From: Orbilia blumenaviensis
Lineage: Eukaryota > Ascomycota > Orbiliomycetes > Orbiliales > Orbiliaceae
Length of the DNA: 64,000 bases
Direction of reading: 5' to 3'
Assembly (NCBI GenBank): GCA_036872755.1
Contig: JAVHNS010000013.1
Span: forward strand, 1,178,001 to 1,242,000
A program made the position numbers and the translations under genes. Below, one piece after another: positions 44,177 through 56,100 of the stretch (its first letter is position 1; each line of letters opens with the position of its first letter). The notes beneath the pieces are model-generated. The model saw only the letters and a program-made list of their open reading frames with translations, was not told the DNA's origin and did no database searches.

Positions 44177-46793
44177 ATGTCAGCCAATCGTGGCCGCGGG
44201 TTCGATACCCCTGGTTACGGTTGCAAGCGCGAGCACCTGGACCCGGACGACCCGGACGCCGAACCAGGGGCTTCGGAGGCATGGGAAATCTACCGTGCCC
44301 AGTATGGCAGCCGCATTCCGAAAGTGGATGCCCCCGCCACCGGAGCCACAGAGCCCCCTCAGGCTCCCCAGCCTGAGGTCTCTGTAGGGCCCGGTGATGA
44401 TGCCGCCGAGGTGGAAGCGGCCGCGGAGACAACTGAAGAGTTGTCCGCGAAATTCTACCAGCACATCAACAGTGCCCACCAGCACACTGTTGAGATGCAG
44501 CAACAGCTTCGCGAACTCGACGAGGAGTACGAGGCTAAGGGGCTAAAGCCGTCCTTGCCAAGGGGGGACCCGGAGGAGCCCTCGCTCACACAAATGCTCG
44601 AAGAGAGCAATAATTGGCTGGCAAAGGATAAAAAACCGCCCAAGACGGTTACCGAAAAAGGATGGAACGGCCTCCCCTGGGGAGCATCTTATTGCCTTAG
44701 CAAGGCAATGGAGAATCGAGACCCAGGCCATTGGTTGCGTTCGTTCGAAAGGAGCCAGGCTAGGCACACCACAAAACCAATGCAGCCAGCGCTCAGACAG
44801 GTAAAGAAAGAAGCACCCCCACCCGAGTTGACAGCAGAGTTTTTCCTCCCACCACAACCAACCAAAACACTCAATGAGACGATTTGGGAGCAGTGGAATG
44901 AAGGGGTGCGAGCTAAGGCGGAAATGCAACAACGCTACGAGAACTTGAGGTTGTTACAAGCCGATATCGCTAGGCGAGAAAAATTGGCGGAGAATGATGC
45001 TGCAGAGCGTCTAAAGATAATAGAGACCTACGAGGCCGCAGAAAAGGAGAAGAAGGCAGCTGAAGAGGAGCGGAAGGCAGCTGAAGCGAGGGAGCAAGCG
45101 GAACGCCTACAGAGAGAGGAGCAGGAGAGAGAATTGGCCAAAGTCAGGGAGGCGGAAAGGAAGGAGAGGGAACGCCAGGAGAGGCAGCAACGAAAGAGGG
45201 ACGAGGCAGTAAGAAAAGCCAAGGAAGCAGAAGAGGCGCGAAAGGCGAAGGAAGCGGAGGAGGCGCGAAAGGCGAAGGAAGCGCGGGAGGCAAAGGAAGC
45301 AGAGGAAGCGCTGGCAGCCCAGAGGCTGATGGCCGAACAGGCAGCAGAAAGCGCCACCAGGAACCAAGCCCCGGAGAACCAGCCAAAGCCTGTCACGAAC
45401 AAACCCGCAAAAGCCCGACGCTCATCGTCCCCTACGCTCAATATCGATGTATGTCTCACTACATGTGTTATTTCTCGTCTTCGAAGCTTGCTAACTGGTT
45501 TTTAAGGCTAAAATCACCGATAAAGTCAATGAGCTACTAGCCTCGATGCCCTTTGCGACTCCTCATTCAGAAATGATAAAGGCTGGGTTGCAGTTTCATG
45601 TCGGTCGAAAGAGGTCATATCTCCAAGGACTAGCTCACTTCGCTCCCCTAAACCATTCCGGTTTTACCGAAATTTTTAGACAATACGCCGAGTTCAACTT
45701 TTCTATGGGATTATTGGAGCTCCAGGTCAAGGTCATTAAGAAGGTCTACAACAATGCTGACCTAACAACTTTCAAGACTAAGATGTCGAAGAAAGTCATG
45801 CAGGTGGTTGGCAGTAGTAGTGGATATATGGGGGCGGCGCAGGAAATCATTCGGCAACTGCAGGGCATAGACGCGGTGCAATCGAAAAAGGAATCTGAAG
45901 TTATTCCCCTGAACCCCTTTACTTCCTCCCGGCTACCAGAGACAACGGACAAGGCACTTCCAGGGATGTTCCTAACCCTCTACAATTTCGTTAAAATCGT
46001 TCTTGTTAAAGCTATGACCGAGGGCCCCGAAAAGATTGCCGTTCTCAAGGCTTTGGCTATGCTGCTAAACTCGATTATGGGCGGGTATGCTTCTTTTTGG
46101 AAACACCCGGCCCTAACCAAGTTATTATGTTATCGATTCTTCCAACAATCGCCTTCGCTGTTCGGTGCCATGGGTGAGAAAAAAGATATAGGATATCAAA
46201 CTCAAGATGGAGAGATAGTCGAATCGCCAACGGAGGTCAATGGTCGCGCAGAAGTGATGGCTATTGTCTTGTGCCTGATGGGGATTCTTCGACCGAGCAA
46301 CACCAAAAGGCAGCAAATCATAACGATAGAAGACATCCACACGATCCTCACCTGGAACCTTAGCGTCCCGGTACACCTTCGAGACGAGTTGCATTATATC
46401 AATATTCGGACTATCATGACGATTGCACCATGGACGATCAGGTCATATCTCGGACTCAACCCTTCGATAAACCTACTCAATGAAATTGTTAAATTTTGTA
46501 ACAATGAGACAAACGTCAAGCTTAAGGCAATTGCAAGCTTGTTGTTCGAACAGGCGAATAAACTGCACAGTGAAGGGTATACAACCAACAAATTCGGGTG
46601 CGACGAATGGAGATATTGGGATACGAAAGATGTTGACGATACCAACGCGAAGAGGCGTCTTATTGGGGAGATGGTGAGCGAGGAGCAAGAGAGAATTGAC
46701 ACGGAGGTTACACAGAGGAGGATTGATAGGGAGAACGCAACTGAGGAAAAGTTTAGACCACCTGGAGCAGAGCCGCTGCCGCAGAACGTCTAG
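44177..46793 (+). CDS. GLE1-like mRNA-export-factor family protein
   Basis: Gle1 sits at the cytoplasmic face of the nuclear pore and, with inositol hexakisphosphate, activates the helicase Dbp5 in mRNA export. The product has about 850 residues. Residues 1-250 are disordered. Residues 260-390 form a long charged coiled coil with KEAEEARKA repeats, like that preceding the Gle1 domain. Exon 1 (44177-45448) joins exon 2 (45507-46793) in frame by a 58-nt intron with branch CTAAC. The C-terminal 400 residues follow the Gle1 helical-repeat order in outline: LYNFVKIVLVKAMTEGPEKI, LTKLLCYRFFQQSP, GRAEVMAIVLCLMGIL, ITIEDIHTILTWNL and TIAPWTIRSYLGLNP. Sequence identity is low and the usual Cys-Pro-Tyr motif is not evident, so it may be a diverged paralogue. 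The start is the ATG at 44177. Confidence 0.55.
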
Positions 46794-48557
46794 GTCTGGT
46801 ATCTTAATTTATCCTGAGTTGAGTTACTGGGAATTTTCTGCCACTTGTTGGTCATGGAATATTAAAGATGGGCGTTGGGATTATCTTTCTCTGTTTTTGT
46901 TTTCTTCTAGGCGTCTTTCATCTTACGCTTTTACGACAACATGCTCCTGGTCCGGCGCGAAAAGCCTCGGTACCTTAGCTATACGACAACCTCTCTTCGA
47001 AAATTTATTTTCTTGTTAATTATTATTATTCTTTTTCTGTTTTCTGTAATAAACATGTGTTAAACTTCGAAAGCGCAGAGGAATGTCTTTTTATGTTATT
47101 TTTATGCTGGCCGCAACAATAGCGATTGAACCCCCTGTAATTTAGAAGTTCATGGTGTATATCAAAATACATGGATTGTTGTTGCACTTCGGGCTCACTT
47201 TAGGGTTGGGACTAGGGACTGCCCGATAGGAGCTAATCGGGTGTTCCGAAATCCCAAGCCTAAGATCTAGATCAATTTCAGCAGTCAATCTATGTCGCTC
47301 TTTCTTTTATAATTAGGTTGCCCCATTCCTGTGGGTATATTACCAACCGAGCAACTTCGGTAGGTCATAGATTAGTTGAAGCTTAATTGGATCCAAGTTG
47401 TAGCGGGACAGGACGTCTGGATACGTACATGTGCATGGGACAAGACATCCTTAAAGGTTGTCAGGCCTCCCATACTATATAGTCGTTAGCATTGTGGACC
47501 TACCGTAGATAAGTATTAACGCTATAACTATCTAGGTATTACATTAACTCTTATACAAAGTTTTGAAGCTTATTAACTCGCTTTCCGTCCGGTCATCGTT
47601 TCAACTGTAGCATATATCAAAGGAAGAAGGAGAAGAAAAGTTGAGCATACGTAGTATAATGATCTTTGATGTAAAACAACAAGGAAAATGAGACTTTAGA
47701 AATAAGATATCCCCACCCAGTATGTTCATCGTGAATAAAACAGGAATAAAGCATCAGACACGGCAGCGTCCGGCTCCTTCCTTGCTAGTTTCTCAAACAC
47801 AAATATACGAATTTTCATATGCCACCACCGGCTACAGATGGGCATGATGGTACAGGCGAGGAAATCTATAAGAACAGAGGGTATTTCGCGAAAGGGAATA
47901 CGACGTGGAATATGAGTGGAAAGAGTCGGGAAATCACAATTGACCACTGGCCTGGGATGGAGATGTCATTCGTAGGTCTAAGAGGGCACAGAGCCAAGGA
48001 GGTCAAGATTTCCGTCAGGTTGGCAAGAGCGGAAGGGGTTGGGTGGTTCCATGATGTATGTCTCTTGCCTATCGGTATACCTACTGATATCACGGGGGGT
48101 TTCCTGAGCATGCTTCTACTATATATGCGTTAATGAGTTTTTGTGGTTGGCTCCGCAAATATCCATTCCCGATTGCCGAATATTAGAATATCAAAGGTGT
48201 TTTGCCTAGAGAAGATCGGGGCAAATTCCACCCTTGCCGATGTCTCATTTATGGAATATTGCGAAACGGTTATTTTTTTTTCAAGCACATTATACGATTT
48301 ACGAGGGTGAAAAATTACAACAAGCAGCGACCAGGATCAGTAGCGTCAAGGATGTCGTTTATTGTCGGTAGGCTAGATGGGGTTAGATAAAGGGCCGAAG
48401 TAACAGCGTAAGAAGACTGGGATATGTCAGACGAGGCCCTTAGGACGGGCTTTGCTGGTATTTAGACTAGGGAATTAGTTTTTTTTTTTTTTTTTTTTTT
48501 TGGTAAATGGGTATAAAGTGCTCTCCTTGCGGTCACCCTAGAGAATGAAAAGGGGGG
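46794..48557. other. Intergenic region
   Basis: The spacer lies between convergent genes. An ORF at 47819-48133 (104 codons, +) overlaps another on the opposite strand and neither looks convincing. T23 at 48479-48501 is close to the 3' end of the next gene. Confidence 0.4.
48479..48501. repeat. T23 homopolymer
   Basis: Twenty-three consecutive T residues lie about 55 bases downstream of the stop of the F-box-like gene (on the opposite strand an A23 tract). Confidence 0.9.
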
Positions 48558-50695
48558 CTAGTCGGTGTAACTATAATCATCTAATGGGTCACTGATGAAT
48601 AGTTCATCGGTACCAGTGCCTAGCCATACTTTCTTTGCAAACTTTGAAGCCTTGTAGTCTTCCAGGTAGAGATTATCTGGGAAAGTACTCAAGTTGGGTC
48701 CGTTAGTAGTAGGACAGTGTACAAATCTATCCGTCAGCGGGTCCCCAATGTACCCATATTTCTGTAGGAGAGTCCATTCATATTCTAGACGGGAGGATTC
48801 CATTTTTTCGGGTAGCTCGATTTCCAGGTCGGCTTCCGGGAAGCGTTGGAGCAGAAGGTACATGAGCTGATGGTAGAAGTATTAGCCGGGCATGTCACAG
48901 GTACACGTTAGAGGCTATGGGTGGGTGACCTACCTCTCCCGTGACCCTGCCGTCATTCCTCTGCGTATCTGCTGCATTAGCTAGAAACTCAAACTCCGCT
49001 TTTCTCTCCCCTTCCGAATGTTTGATACATTTCTGAAAGTACTCAGTCCCTTTGATAGCCATTCCCCTTTCGTGACAGAAGAAGCAGATCATTGCCTGTA
49101 AATGGTTTACACTAGCTATATGATCCGGTTTCAATACCGTCATATCCTTAGGGCCTAGATCAGTGTCCACTTCCATAGATTGTGATGTTATCTCATCCAG
49201 GTCATGGCAGAGCTCCTTAAGCGTCCCTAATTCATCCGTGATCTCTAGCTCCTCTGGGAGAATACTTCTAACAACCATCAGGAATAGACATTTTGCGACA
49301 TTGTAGAAGCATATGTGGACTATCTGCTTCAATGTGAGAATGGGATACAGGTCGTCTGTCCTCGGCCTAAAATCGGTAAGCTGCTGATATGATCCGTCAA
49401 CTTTATTGCGGACCAGATCACCAATGAATACCCATTTGCAAAAGTCGTCGACGAGGTCCCGTTGTTTGTACTGTGGGTTTAAACCTTGCTTCGATATTGA
49501 CTTGATGAGTAGGACAATGCGGAGGGCTTCAGCCCGGATCCACATGATTGGTTGGTTGTAATATCGTAGATATTGGGAAACTTCGTGAGTATTGAAGTTC
49601 CCAGAGTTGAATTTATACCTGATACCTGTGCCGGTGAAGGATTTGAAGGTCTCAAGGACAGTGGTTTGAAACTTTGATATTGTGGCGTCCGAGGAGACTT
49701 CTTCTCGGTAGATATTATGAGGACGTTGAAGAGTAAAGGCCAGCTTGAAGAAGTGACTTTGCTCGATGTCCTTGATTTCTATCGCATGCATTTAGTATAT
49801 TTTGAGAGCTAAATAGCCTACCCATATTCAATGTATACATACTGAGAATTTGCAGCCACTGGACGAAAGCCGGGATTTGCGAGCATATCAACACAATCTG
49901 GGGATCCTTTGCCCCCGGGGTGAATTTTTGATGGGGTGAACTCTGATGGGTATGGCCAGCTTCTTTCCAAGTGATATCCAGCGACCCTACACTGCCCTGG
50001 ATGTTTCTCCTCGTTGGCGGAGTGTAAAACCACCTGAAGCCCAAGCGACCCATTAAGCGGCACAGCGAGCTTATATAAGGTATCCCCCTGACCTTTAGAA
50101 CCGGCCCACAGATGGTATATAGATACCTATGGGCTTCCTTGTATATTCTTTTGTTCGTCAAGAGGATTTCATGATGTATCCGGAACCTTTGCATCGTGGC
50201 CATTGCGTTCCCTTTAGAATAGACAACGAGTTCGACATCATCATTGTCTGAATCAGAGTCTGAGTACAGGTTCTCGTTGACAACCTTTGTGGGTGTGAGG
50301 CCGCGAAAGGCATAGATATTAGATGGATATGTCTGAGCGGCTTGCGCTTGCGAAGGTGTAGAAGAGGTCGGATCCGAAGGGTCATTGAATGGGGATGTTG
50401 TGTTGTTACTGTTGGTGTTGCGGGCGGGGTCAAGCGGGTAGGTGTAGACGTCTTGGGAGGTGTTTAGAGACGGTGAGAGAAGGTAGGCGTATATCTCATT
50501 TCGGATCTCACCGGGGAGAAGCTCGAAGCGCGATAACGGTGCTGTGGGCGTGGGTTCCGGGGATATTGATATTAGCCTCGAAGGCGGACTTGGTGGAGAA
50601 GCGACAGGCTCCGGTTCTTCGACGGCAGTTGTGAGTTTCTCGAACCATTGTTGGATCAGGGCGATGTCGGCTGGGTCAGCCCGGTTGGAATCCAT
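48558..50695 (-). CDS. F-box-like fungal protein
   Basis: The ATG at 50695 starts a Pro/Ser-rich leader followed by SRFELLPGEIRNEIYAYLL, the classic F-box-like opening of a large fungal family. The later HHEILLTNKRIYKEAHRYLY is also typical. An intron (GTATGT at about 49840, acceptor GATAG at about 49780) joins LQIL to KIKDIEQSHFFKLAF in frame. Another intron near 48860-48930 (GTAGGT...CAG) joins RVTGE to LMYLLLQRFPEAD. The C-terminal half is helical with several cysteines and no known motif. A switch of frame between 49818 and 50100 could hide one more intron, so the middle is less certain. By family, it may recruit a substrate to an SCF ligase; this is inference. Confidence 0.65.
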
Positions 50696-51828
50696 CGGGG
50701 AGTTTCTTTATGCGATGGATCGATGGTGGCGATAGCAGAGTGGTTAGCTGGTAATTTTCGCGTTTTTCGACTCGAGATTAAACCGCCTGAGTATGCATGA
50801 GCTTGTATTAGTATTGATATCAGCTATTATTAGGTACCTACCTATGATAGGATATCCCTGGATTGCATTACATGTATCGCCAGTTGGCCAGGATGTAGGT
50901 CGGTACTTAAGCAGGTCGGTACTAACTACCTAAGATCTAAATATGCTTCCTCATTGCAAGCTTAAGACGAAGACTTCATTGAATATATCAAATGCAACTT
51001 TTCTCGTGAATAAGAAGATCGATATATATATATACTGTGCGCCAGATGCGAAATTGAACCAGGTCCCCGGGATTATCTGAAGGTTATAGCATGCGGGCTG
51101 CTGTCCCCGGATCGATCGATATCGATATCCCGGCCGTAGGGCTAGCCTAACTAGAGCTTGTTCGGCTAAGCATATGTATAGTCAGCTAGTTACTCGAGTT
51201 ACGTAAAATGGCACGATCGATTGGGTACCGCCAGCCAGTACAGCCGTGTTTCTAAACCATCATTAGTACTGGTTAATTATAATTCCCGGACGGGTGGTAC
51301 CTAGTTTATCTATTTTTTTGAAATCTTACCGCGATCGATAATATCAATGGGGAAGCTACCAGGTAGTCCTAGGTAGTTAGTTAGGACTTAAGAAGTAGGT
51401 TGGTTTGGTTAGTTATCACGAGTTACGTTGCATTTTAGTTAGCATACTATGATGCTTCATATGCATCAACACAGGCGTATTTGCATATATCAATATCAAC
51501 ATCTGGATAATGTTAACTGTGTTCACAAAAGAATCCAATCCATTGATCAATTGAGCGTGTCTAATCAGTAGTAGCACTTTCCTTCGGCGCCTTCACGCCA
51601 ACCATCGTCAAACACCCCCCTTCTAATCCATATTCGCGAGATATCCCCCTCCCTCCCTCCCTCTTTTCCGTTTAAATTCTAAACAGTACTTTATTTCAAC
51701 CGTTGCCGATACTATCATCTTTACCGCAATATAAAGGTACCAAGATATTCCTATCCTGGTCCCAAACCCAATCTACAGAGTTGAGCTGACTATATAAATT
51801 ACTCATCTCAGAGCTCTAGATCTACACG
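50696..51828. other. Divergent intergenic region with palindromes and a tRNA-like remnant
   Basis: The spacer holds palindrome variants at 50831-50842, 51297-51304 and 51361-51390. An AT repeat is at about 51023-51036. A stretch at about 51040-51120 resembles a degraded tRNA on the minus strand but its arms do not pair, so it is not called as a gene. Confidence 0.45.
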
Positions 51829-52559
51829 ATGGCAAAAAAGAAAACTGGTGCAAAACGGTTTGCTGCTTTAAGGCTCGATGATAATGATCCACCACCCCAA
51901 AGCCAGGCTCAGGGCGAGGACAAACCTAACTCGAAAGCCAAAAATCCCGTCCCAGTGATTTCTGAACCAAATGAGCAACCTCAGAAGGAAAGCCATGAAT
52001 CTGGTGAGAGGAATCCACATTTCAGTTACAATAGTCTTGGGGATGGATGACAACTAACGGGAATATAGAGGTCAAACCCACCACTACCACCACCACTACC
52101 ATCTCCACCACCGAACCTGACAAAACACTGGTCCATCATGCCCCCGCTGAAAGCCAAGCTTCAACGGAGCCTAAGAATACTCCTGAAAGCGCTACCAAAA
52201 TAAGTCCCTCCGACTTGATGCCTGACCACAGCCCTCCCAAGCCAGTCTCCCAGCCAGTCAATTCTACCGACCTGATTGACCCTAAGCCCAGCAATAGCAA
52301 CGATGGACAACCCAAGGAGACTATTTATAAGTTGATCCGCCGCAAGAATAACACGTTGATGATAAGTGTCTTGGAGCTGCAAATTTCCCAATGCCGCAAC
52401 TTAATCCTCATCGACCGTCTAGTTAACGGGCAGGTCAATGACCCCAATAATGGAGAGCCTTCATACAGGCAGAAACAACTGCGGAGCAAGATCGAGGGGC
52501 TGGAGACGAGGCTCGCCCAGCTGAAAGCTGAACCCTCTGAGAACCGCCCGCGTCAATAA
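51829..52559 (+). CDS. Low-complexity hypothetical protein with C-terminal coiled coil
   Basis: Exon 1 (51829-52003) starts MAKKKTGAKRFAALRLDD and is rich in Gln, Lys and Pro. A 65-nt intron (GTGAGA...ATAG, branch CTAAC) joins it in frame to exon 2 (52069-52559). Exon 2 opens with a Thr run, then a Ser/Pro-rich stretch, and ends in about 70 helical residues (YKLIRRKNNTLMISVLELQI, then RSKIEGLETRLAQLKAE). The final segment is a plausible short coiled coil. Predicted length is about 221 residues. No family is recognised; the basic N-terminus suggests a nucleic-acid or nuclear role but this is not supported further. Confidence 0.55.
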
Positions 52560-53173
52560 TTAGTTTGTGCGTGTGTCTCTTCTTCCATTCTTCTCTTTAA
52601 TACTGAGAATACATTCTGATAACTAGCCCGCAATGACTTCCAAGAAGTATACTGTACAAAATGCATTGCAACGATTGACTTTTGTAGGTATTATAACTTA
52701 TAATAGTTTGTTTTTTAACATGTTGTATACGAAGCGCTTGTAGCCAAATTGTTAGGCATGTAGATGTAAATGTATCTAGAAGTCCCGTTGGAATGTTTTA
52801 TCTAGCGTCGAAGTGTTCTGATATAGTGTTTTCGCCAACGCGCCATGACCGCGCGAAGCTTGATTAGAAGCTGGCTTGATTTTATGATATCATTGCGTCC
52901 CCCCTTTTTTTTCACGAATAGGTACTCTCTCTCATGCCCCGATGCGCTCTACGACAGATCATTACACACTAGAGTACTACGTTTTTATTTTTTAACATTT
53001 AAAATAATCTCATCAAGCGATTTCTTATTTGAATTCTTTATATTTATGTCAGATAGAAACACCAATTCAAATGACATTCGAAGATTCATAAGCTTCGTAT
53101 ATTCGTAACATCATCGCGTCGTAAAATCCGTCACGTCACCATGATGGACGTACGTGTAGGAACGGTATACATC
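52560..53173. other. Intergenic region
   Basis: The 614-base spacer lies between convergent genes, is AT-rich, and shows nothing recognisable. Confidence 0.45.
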
Positions 53174-56100
53174 CTAATACCTATACCTGCGCCTGTGTCT
53201 ATAGCCATACCCATAATCCTCATCATCGCCTCCACCGTAGCCGTAATCGGTGTCTTCTGTCTCCGCTGGCTCTGCAGTTGTGCTTGTCTTCGTAGTAGTT
53301 GTTTTAGCGCTTGGGGATCCAGTTGTGGATTCGGATTCGGATTCAGTTGCATCAGCAGCAGTGGTAGTAGTCGATGCCTTACCGGTGGCGGTCGATGCCT
53401 TACTGGTGGTTGTCGACGCCTTGTCGGTAGCAGGCTCGTCGTCGGTAGCAGTCGATGTCTTACCAGTAGCAGTCGATGTCTTCCCGGTAGCAGTTGATGT
53501 CTTCCCGGTAGCAGTAGAGCTGGATCCGGATGGATAATCGATCTTGGCGGCATTGTCGGCAGCATCGGATGTTTCACCAACAATGACCTTCTTGAAGCCC
53601 TCAAGTGCGACCACCCTTTCACCAGTCTTGTCAACTGGGTTGGCGATATCCTCAACCTTGGTGGCGCCAGCCTTCTTGCCCTCTGTAATCTTTGTGACAA
53701 GAACAGGGTCGCTGAAAGCCGCCTTGACAGAAATGTCGGTACTGATAGTGATAGTGTTCACAGTAACACCCACTTTCAATGTCTTTAGCGTAGTAACATC
53801 GATTTCCTTGCCCTCCTGTTTTTTTGTTGTATTTTAATTAGTTGTATTCGTGCGAAGAATTGCTTCAGGGATATAGGGATACTTACAGCACCAGCTGTCC
53901 AATGGAGGTTCTTCTTCAGGTAATCGTTGATTTCCTGTTCAGTGCCCTCAATGCCCTTGGTCTTGAGGACCTCGGTGAGGGGTATAATGGTGCTATGGAT
54001 ATGGGATGGTCTGTCCATGCCCTTGTTTCCAAGGACCGACAAAGCACCAATACCATTAGGAGCTGCCATCCAATCCTTTGGATCGGATGGAGGCTTGCCC
54101 AAAAAGACGTAAATAGAGAAAGTCTCTGGCATTTCGGCTTGATCCACAACGATATTGGCATTCCATTCGCTCCTCGATTGGGTCTCTGCACGCTTCGTCT
54201 TCCTCTTCTGTGCAAGGCTGGCAGGCTTATACAGTTCACTGATCTTCTCGGTGGCAAATTTATCAAGCTCTTCGTTGGTAGAGTCTTTTTGCTCACAGGG
54301 AACTTCAGGGAAACCGTATCCGTACTCCCAGATCTTACGGACATCACCAACATCCTTAGATGTCCACCAATCGCCGTTGGGGTGCTTGAACGGGTACAGT
54401 GGTGTGTTTTCATCATCTTGGGTACCTGTGAGAAGGCGCTGGAAGGTAGGGGTGGCACGGCCTCTGGTAAGTACCAGGCCGGGGTTGGCAGCTTGCCAGA
54501 TAGACATTAGACGATCCATGTTGTTATGGTGGAGCCTGTAGCGCATCTTTAATATTATTGTCTTGAAATAGAAAAAAAATGCAAGTTTCTCACCAGAAGA
54601 TTGGATCGAAAGCGGAATAGGACAGATAGGTCATAGAACCGCCACCACCACCTCCGACTAAATTGTGAACTGCGCCGTGTATGGATTCCAGAGTGCTGGA
54701 TATATCATTAAAACGAGATACCATCATCAAGGTGTTGTAAGTTTGCTGGCGACGACTACAGATGATAAATATCTTAGCATTTATTATCACCGACCCTGGG
54801 TTTAAAATGAGTAATAAAAGTGGCTTACGCAATGAAACCAGCTTGCATGTTATTATCGGCAACAGTTTCGTCGGTGTTCCCATCGAACGACCTCTTTCCT
54901 CGCGTGGTGATCTTGGCTCGATTGAACTATAAAATAGTTAAATTAGCGTCATTATCTGTTGAGAAGAACCAGGCCGACTTACCGGGTTCTCGAATGGGGT
55001 AGTTTCGGTGTCTTTAAATCTATATCCATAAAATGGATTGTCAATGTTCTTAGTGCCATCTGGGGCAATAACCTCGACTGTAGGTTTTTTGACGATTTCC
55101 GGAGTGTGGCTCTCAAATTTAGTAGTTGACCAATCCCAGTACCTATTCGAATATTATTCAGCATAAATCTATACATGCATCAATGAATGAGATAATAAAC
55201 TAGCACTTACGGGAATCTGAGTCTCTTCGCAGCTGCCCCGTATTTCTCCTTCAAGGCGTCCGTCTTATACTCGCCTGCAATTTCCTCGCCCGCGAGGACA
55301 AGGACTTGCTGTAGATAGAATTAGACATCTTTTGGTTGATACTAAATGGATGTGAATCATTCCTGCTATCATACCTCGAGAACAAGCATGTAAGGACGAT
55401 GCCAAGTAATGAACTACAAGGTGTGTTAGCGTTATGGCAGTGTTTTGAATTATGCATATCTTATAGTGCGGCTTACGAGAAGACTACCGTGTGGACAGTA
55501 GCCCATAGTCTGGTTAAACGGTGCACCAGTTTCTGTCACCTTAACTTTCGGGTCTGGCCACGCTTGGCGTCTAAAGCGATCGATGTTTGAATGTTTGTCA
55601 GCGATTTCTTTTCATGATTCGGCGGTAACTCAAATACCCTCTAGCGTAGAGATTGAGACTTACGGTACACCATGAATACCAGAGACCTGGTAATAACTCC
55701 ATGGACTAGCGGCTTTGGAGGTCTGCATTCTGGCCAAAGCAAGTAGCAAAAGGTTAAAGACATCTGGATCATCTTGTTGGAGTGTGTGGATACTCTGACG
55801 ATTAGCACAGCCATTGTGGGCTCCTGTGATGGCAAACTCGTAGCCGCTTGGAGTTGGCTTAGCAGATGTGGTAGTAGTCTTAGAAGTTGTCGTTGTCGTC
55901 GTTGTCGTTGTCGCCGCCTTAGATGTAGTTGTTGAAGATTCCTCAGGCTCTTCACTGGTTGTGCTTTTAGTAGACGTTGCACTAGTTGTAGTTGTTGCAC
56001 TAGTTGTGGTTGTTGAAGATTCCTCGGGCTCTTCGCTGGTAGTTGTACTCTGGGTAGTTGTCACCTTGGTTGTAGTTGTTGAGGATTCCTCGGGCTCTTC

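Noticed and set aside
45028..45459. Ser/Ala/Phe-rich minus-strand ORFs opposite the coiled coil
   Set aside because: They are antisense shadows of the KEAEEARKA repeats in the GLE1-like gene.
47819..48133. 104-codon ORF on plus strand
   Set aside because: Mirrored by an 81-codon ORF on the other strand, with no recognisable motif; likely chance.
51040..51120. tRNA-like sequence on the minus strand
   Set aside because: It resembles the text of a fungal tRNA around a GGTTCAA box, but the T-arm and anticodon stems do not pair and no intact acceptor stem is visible.
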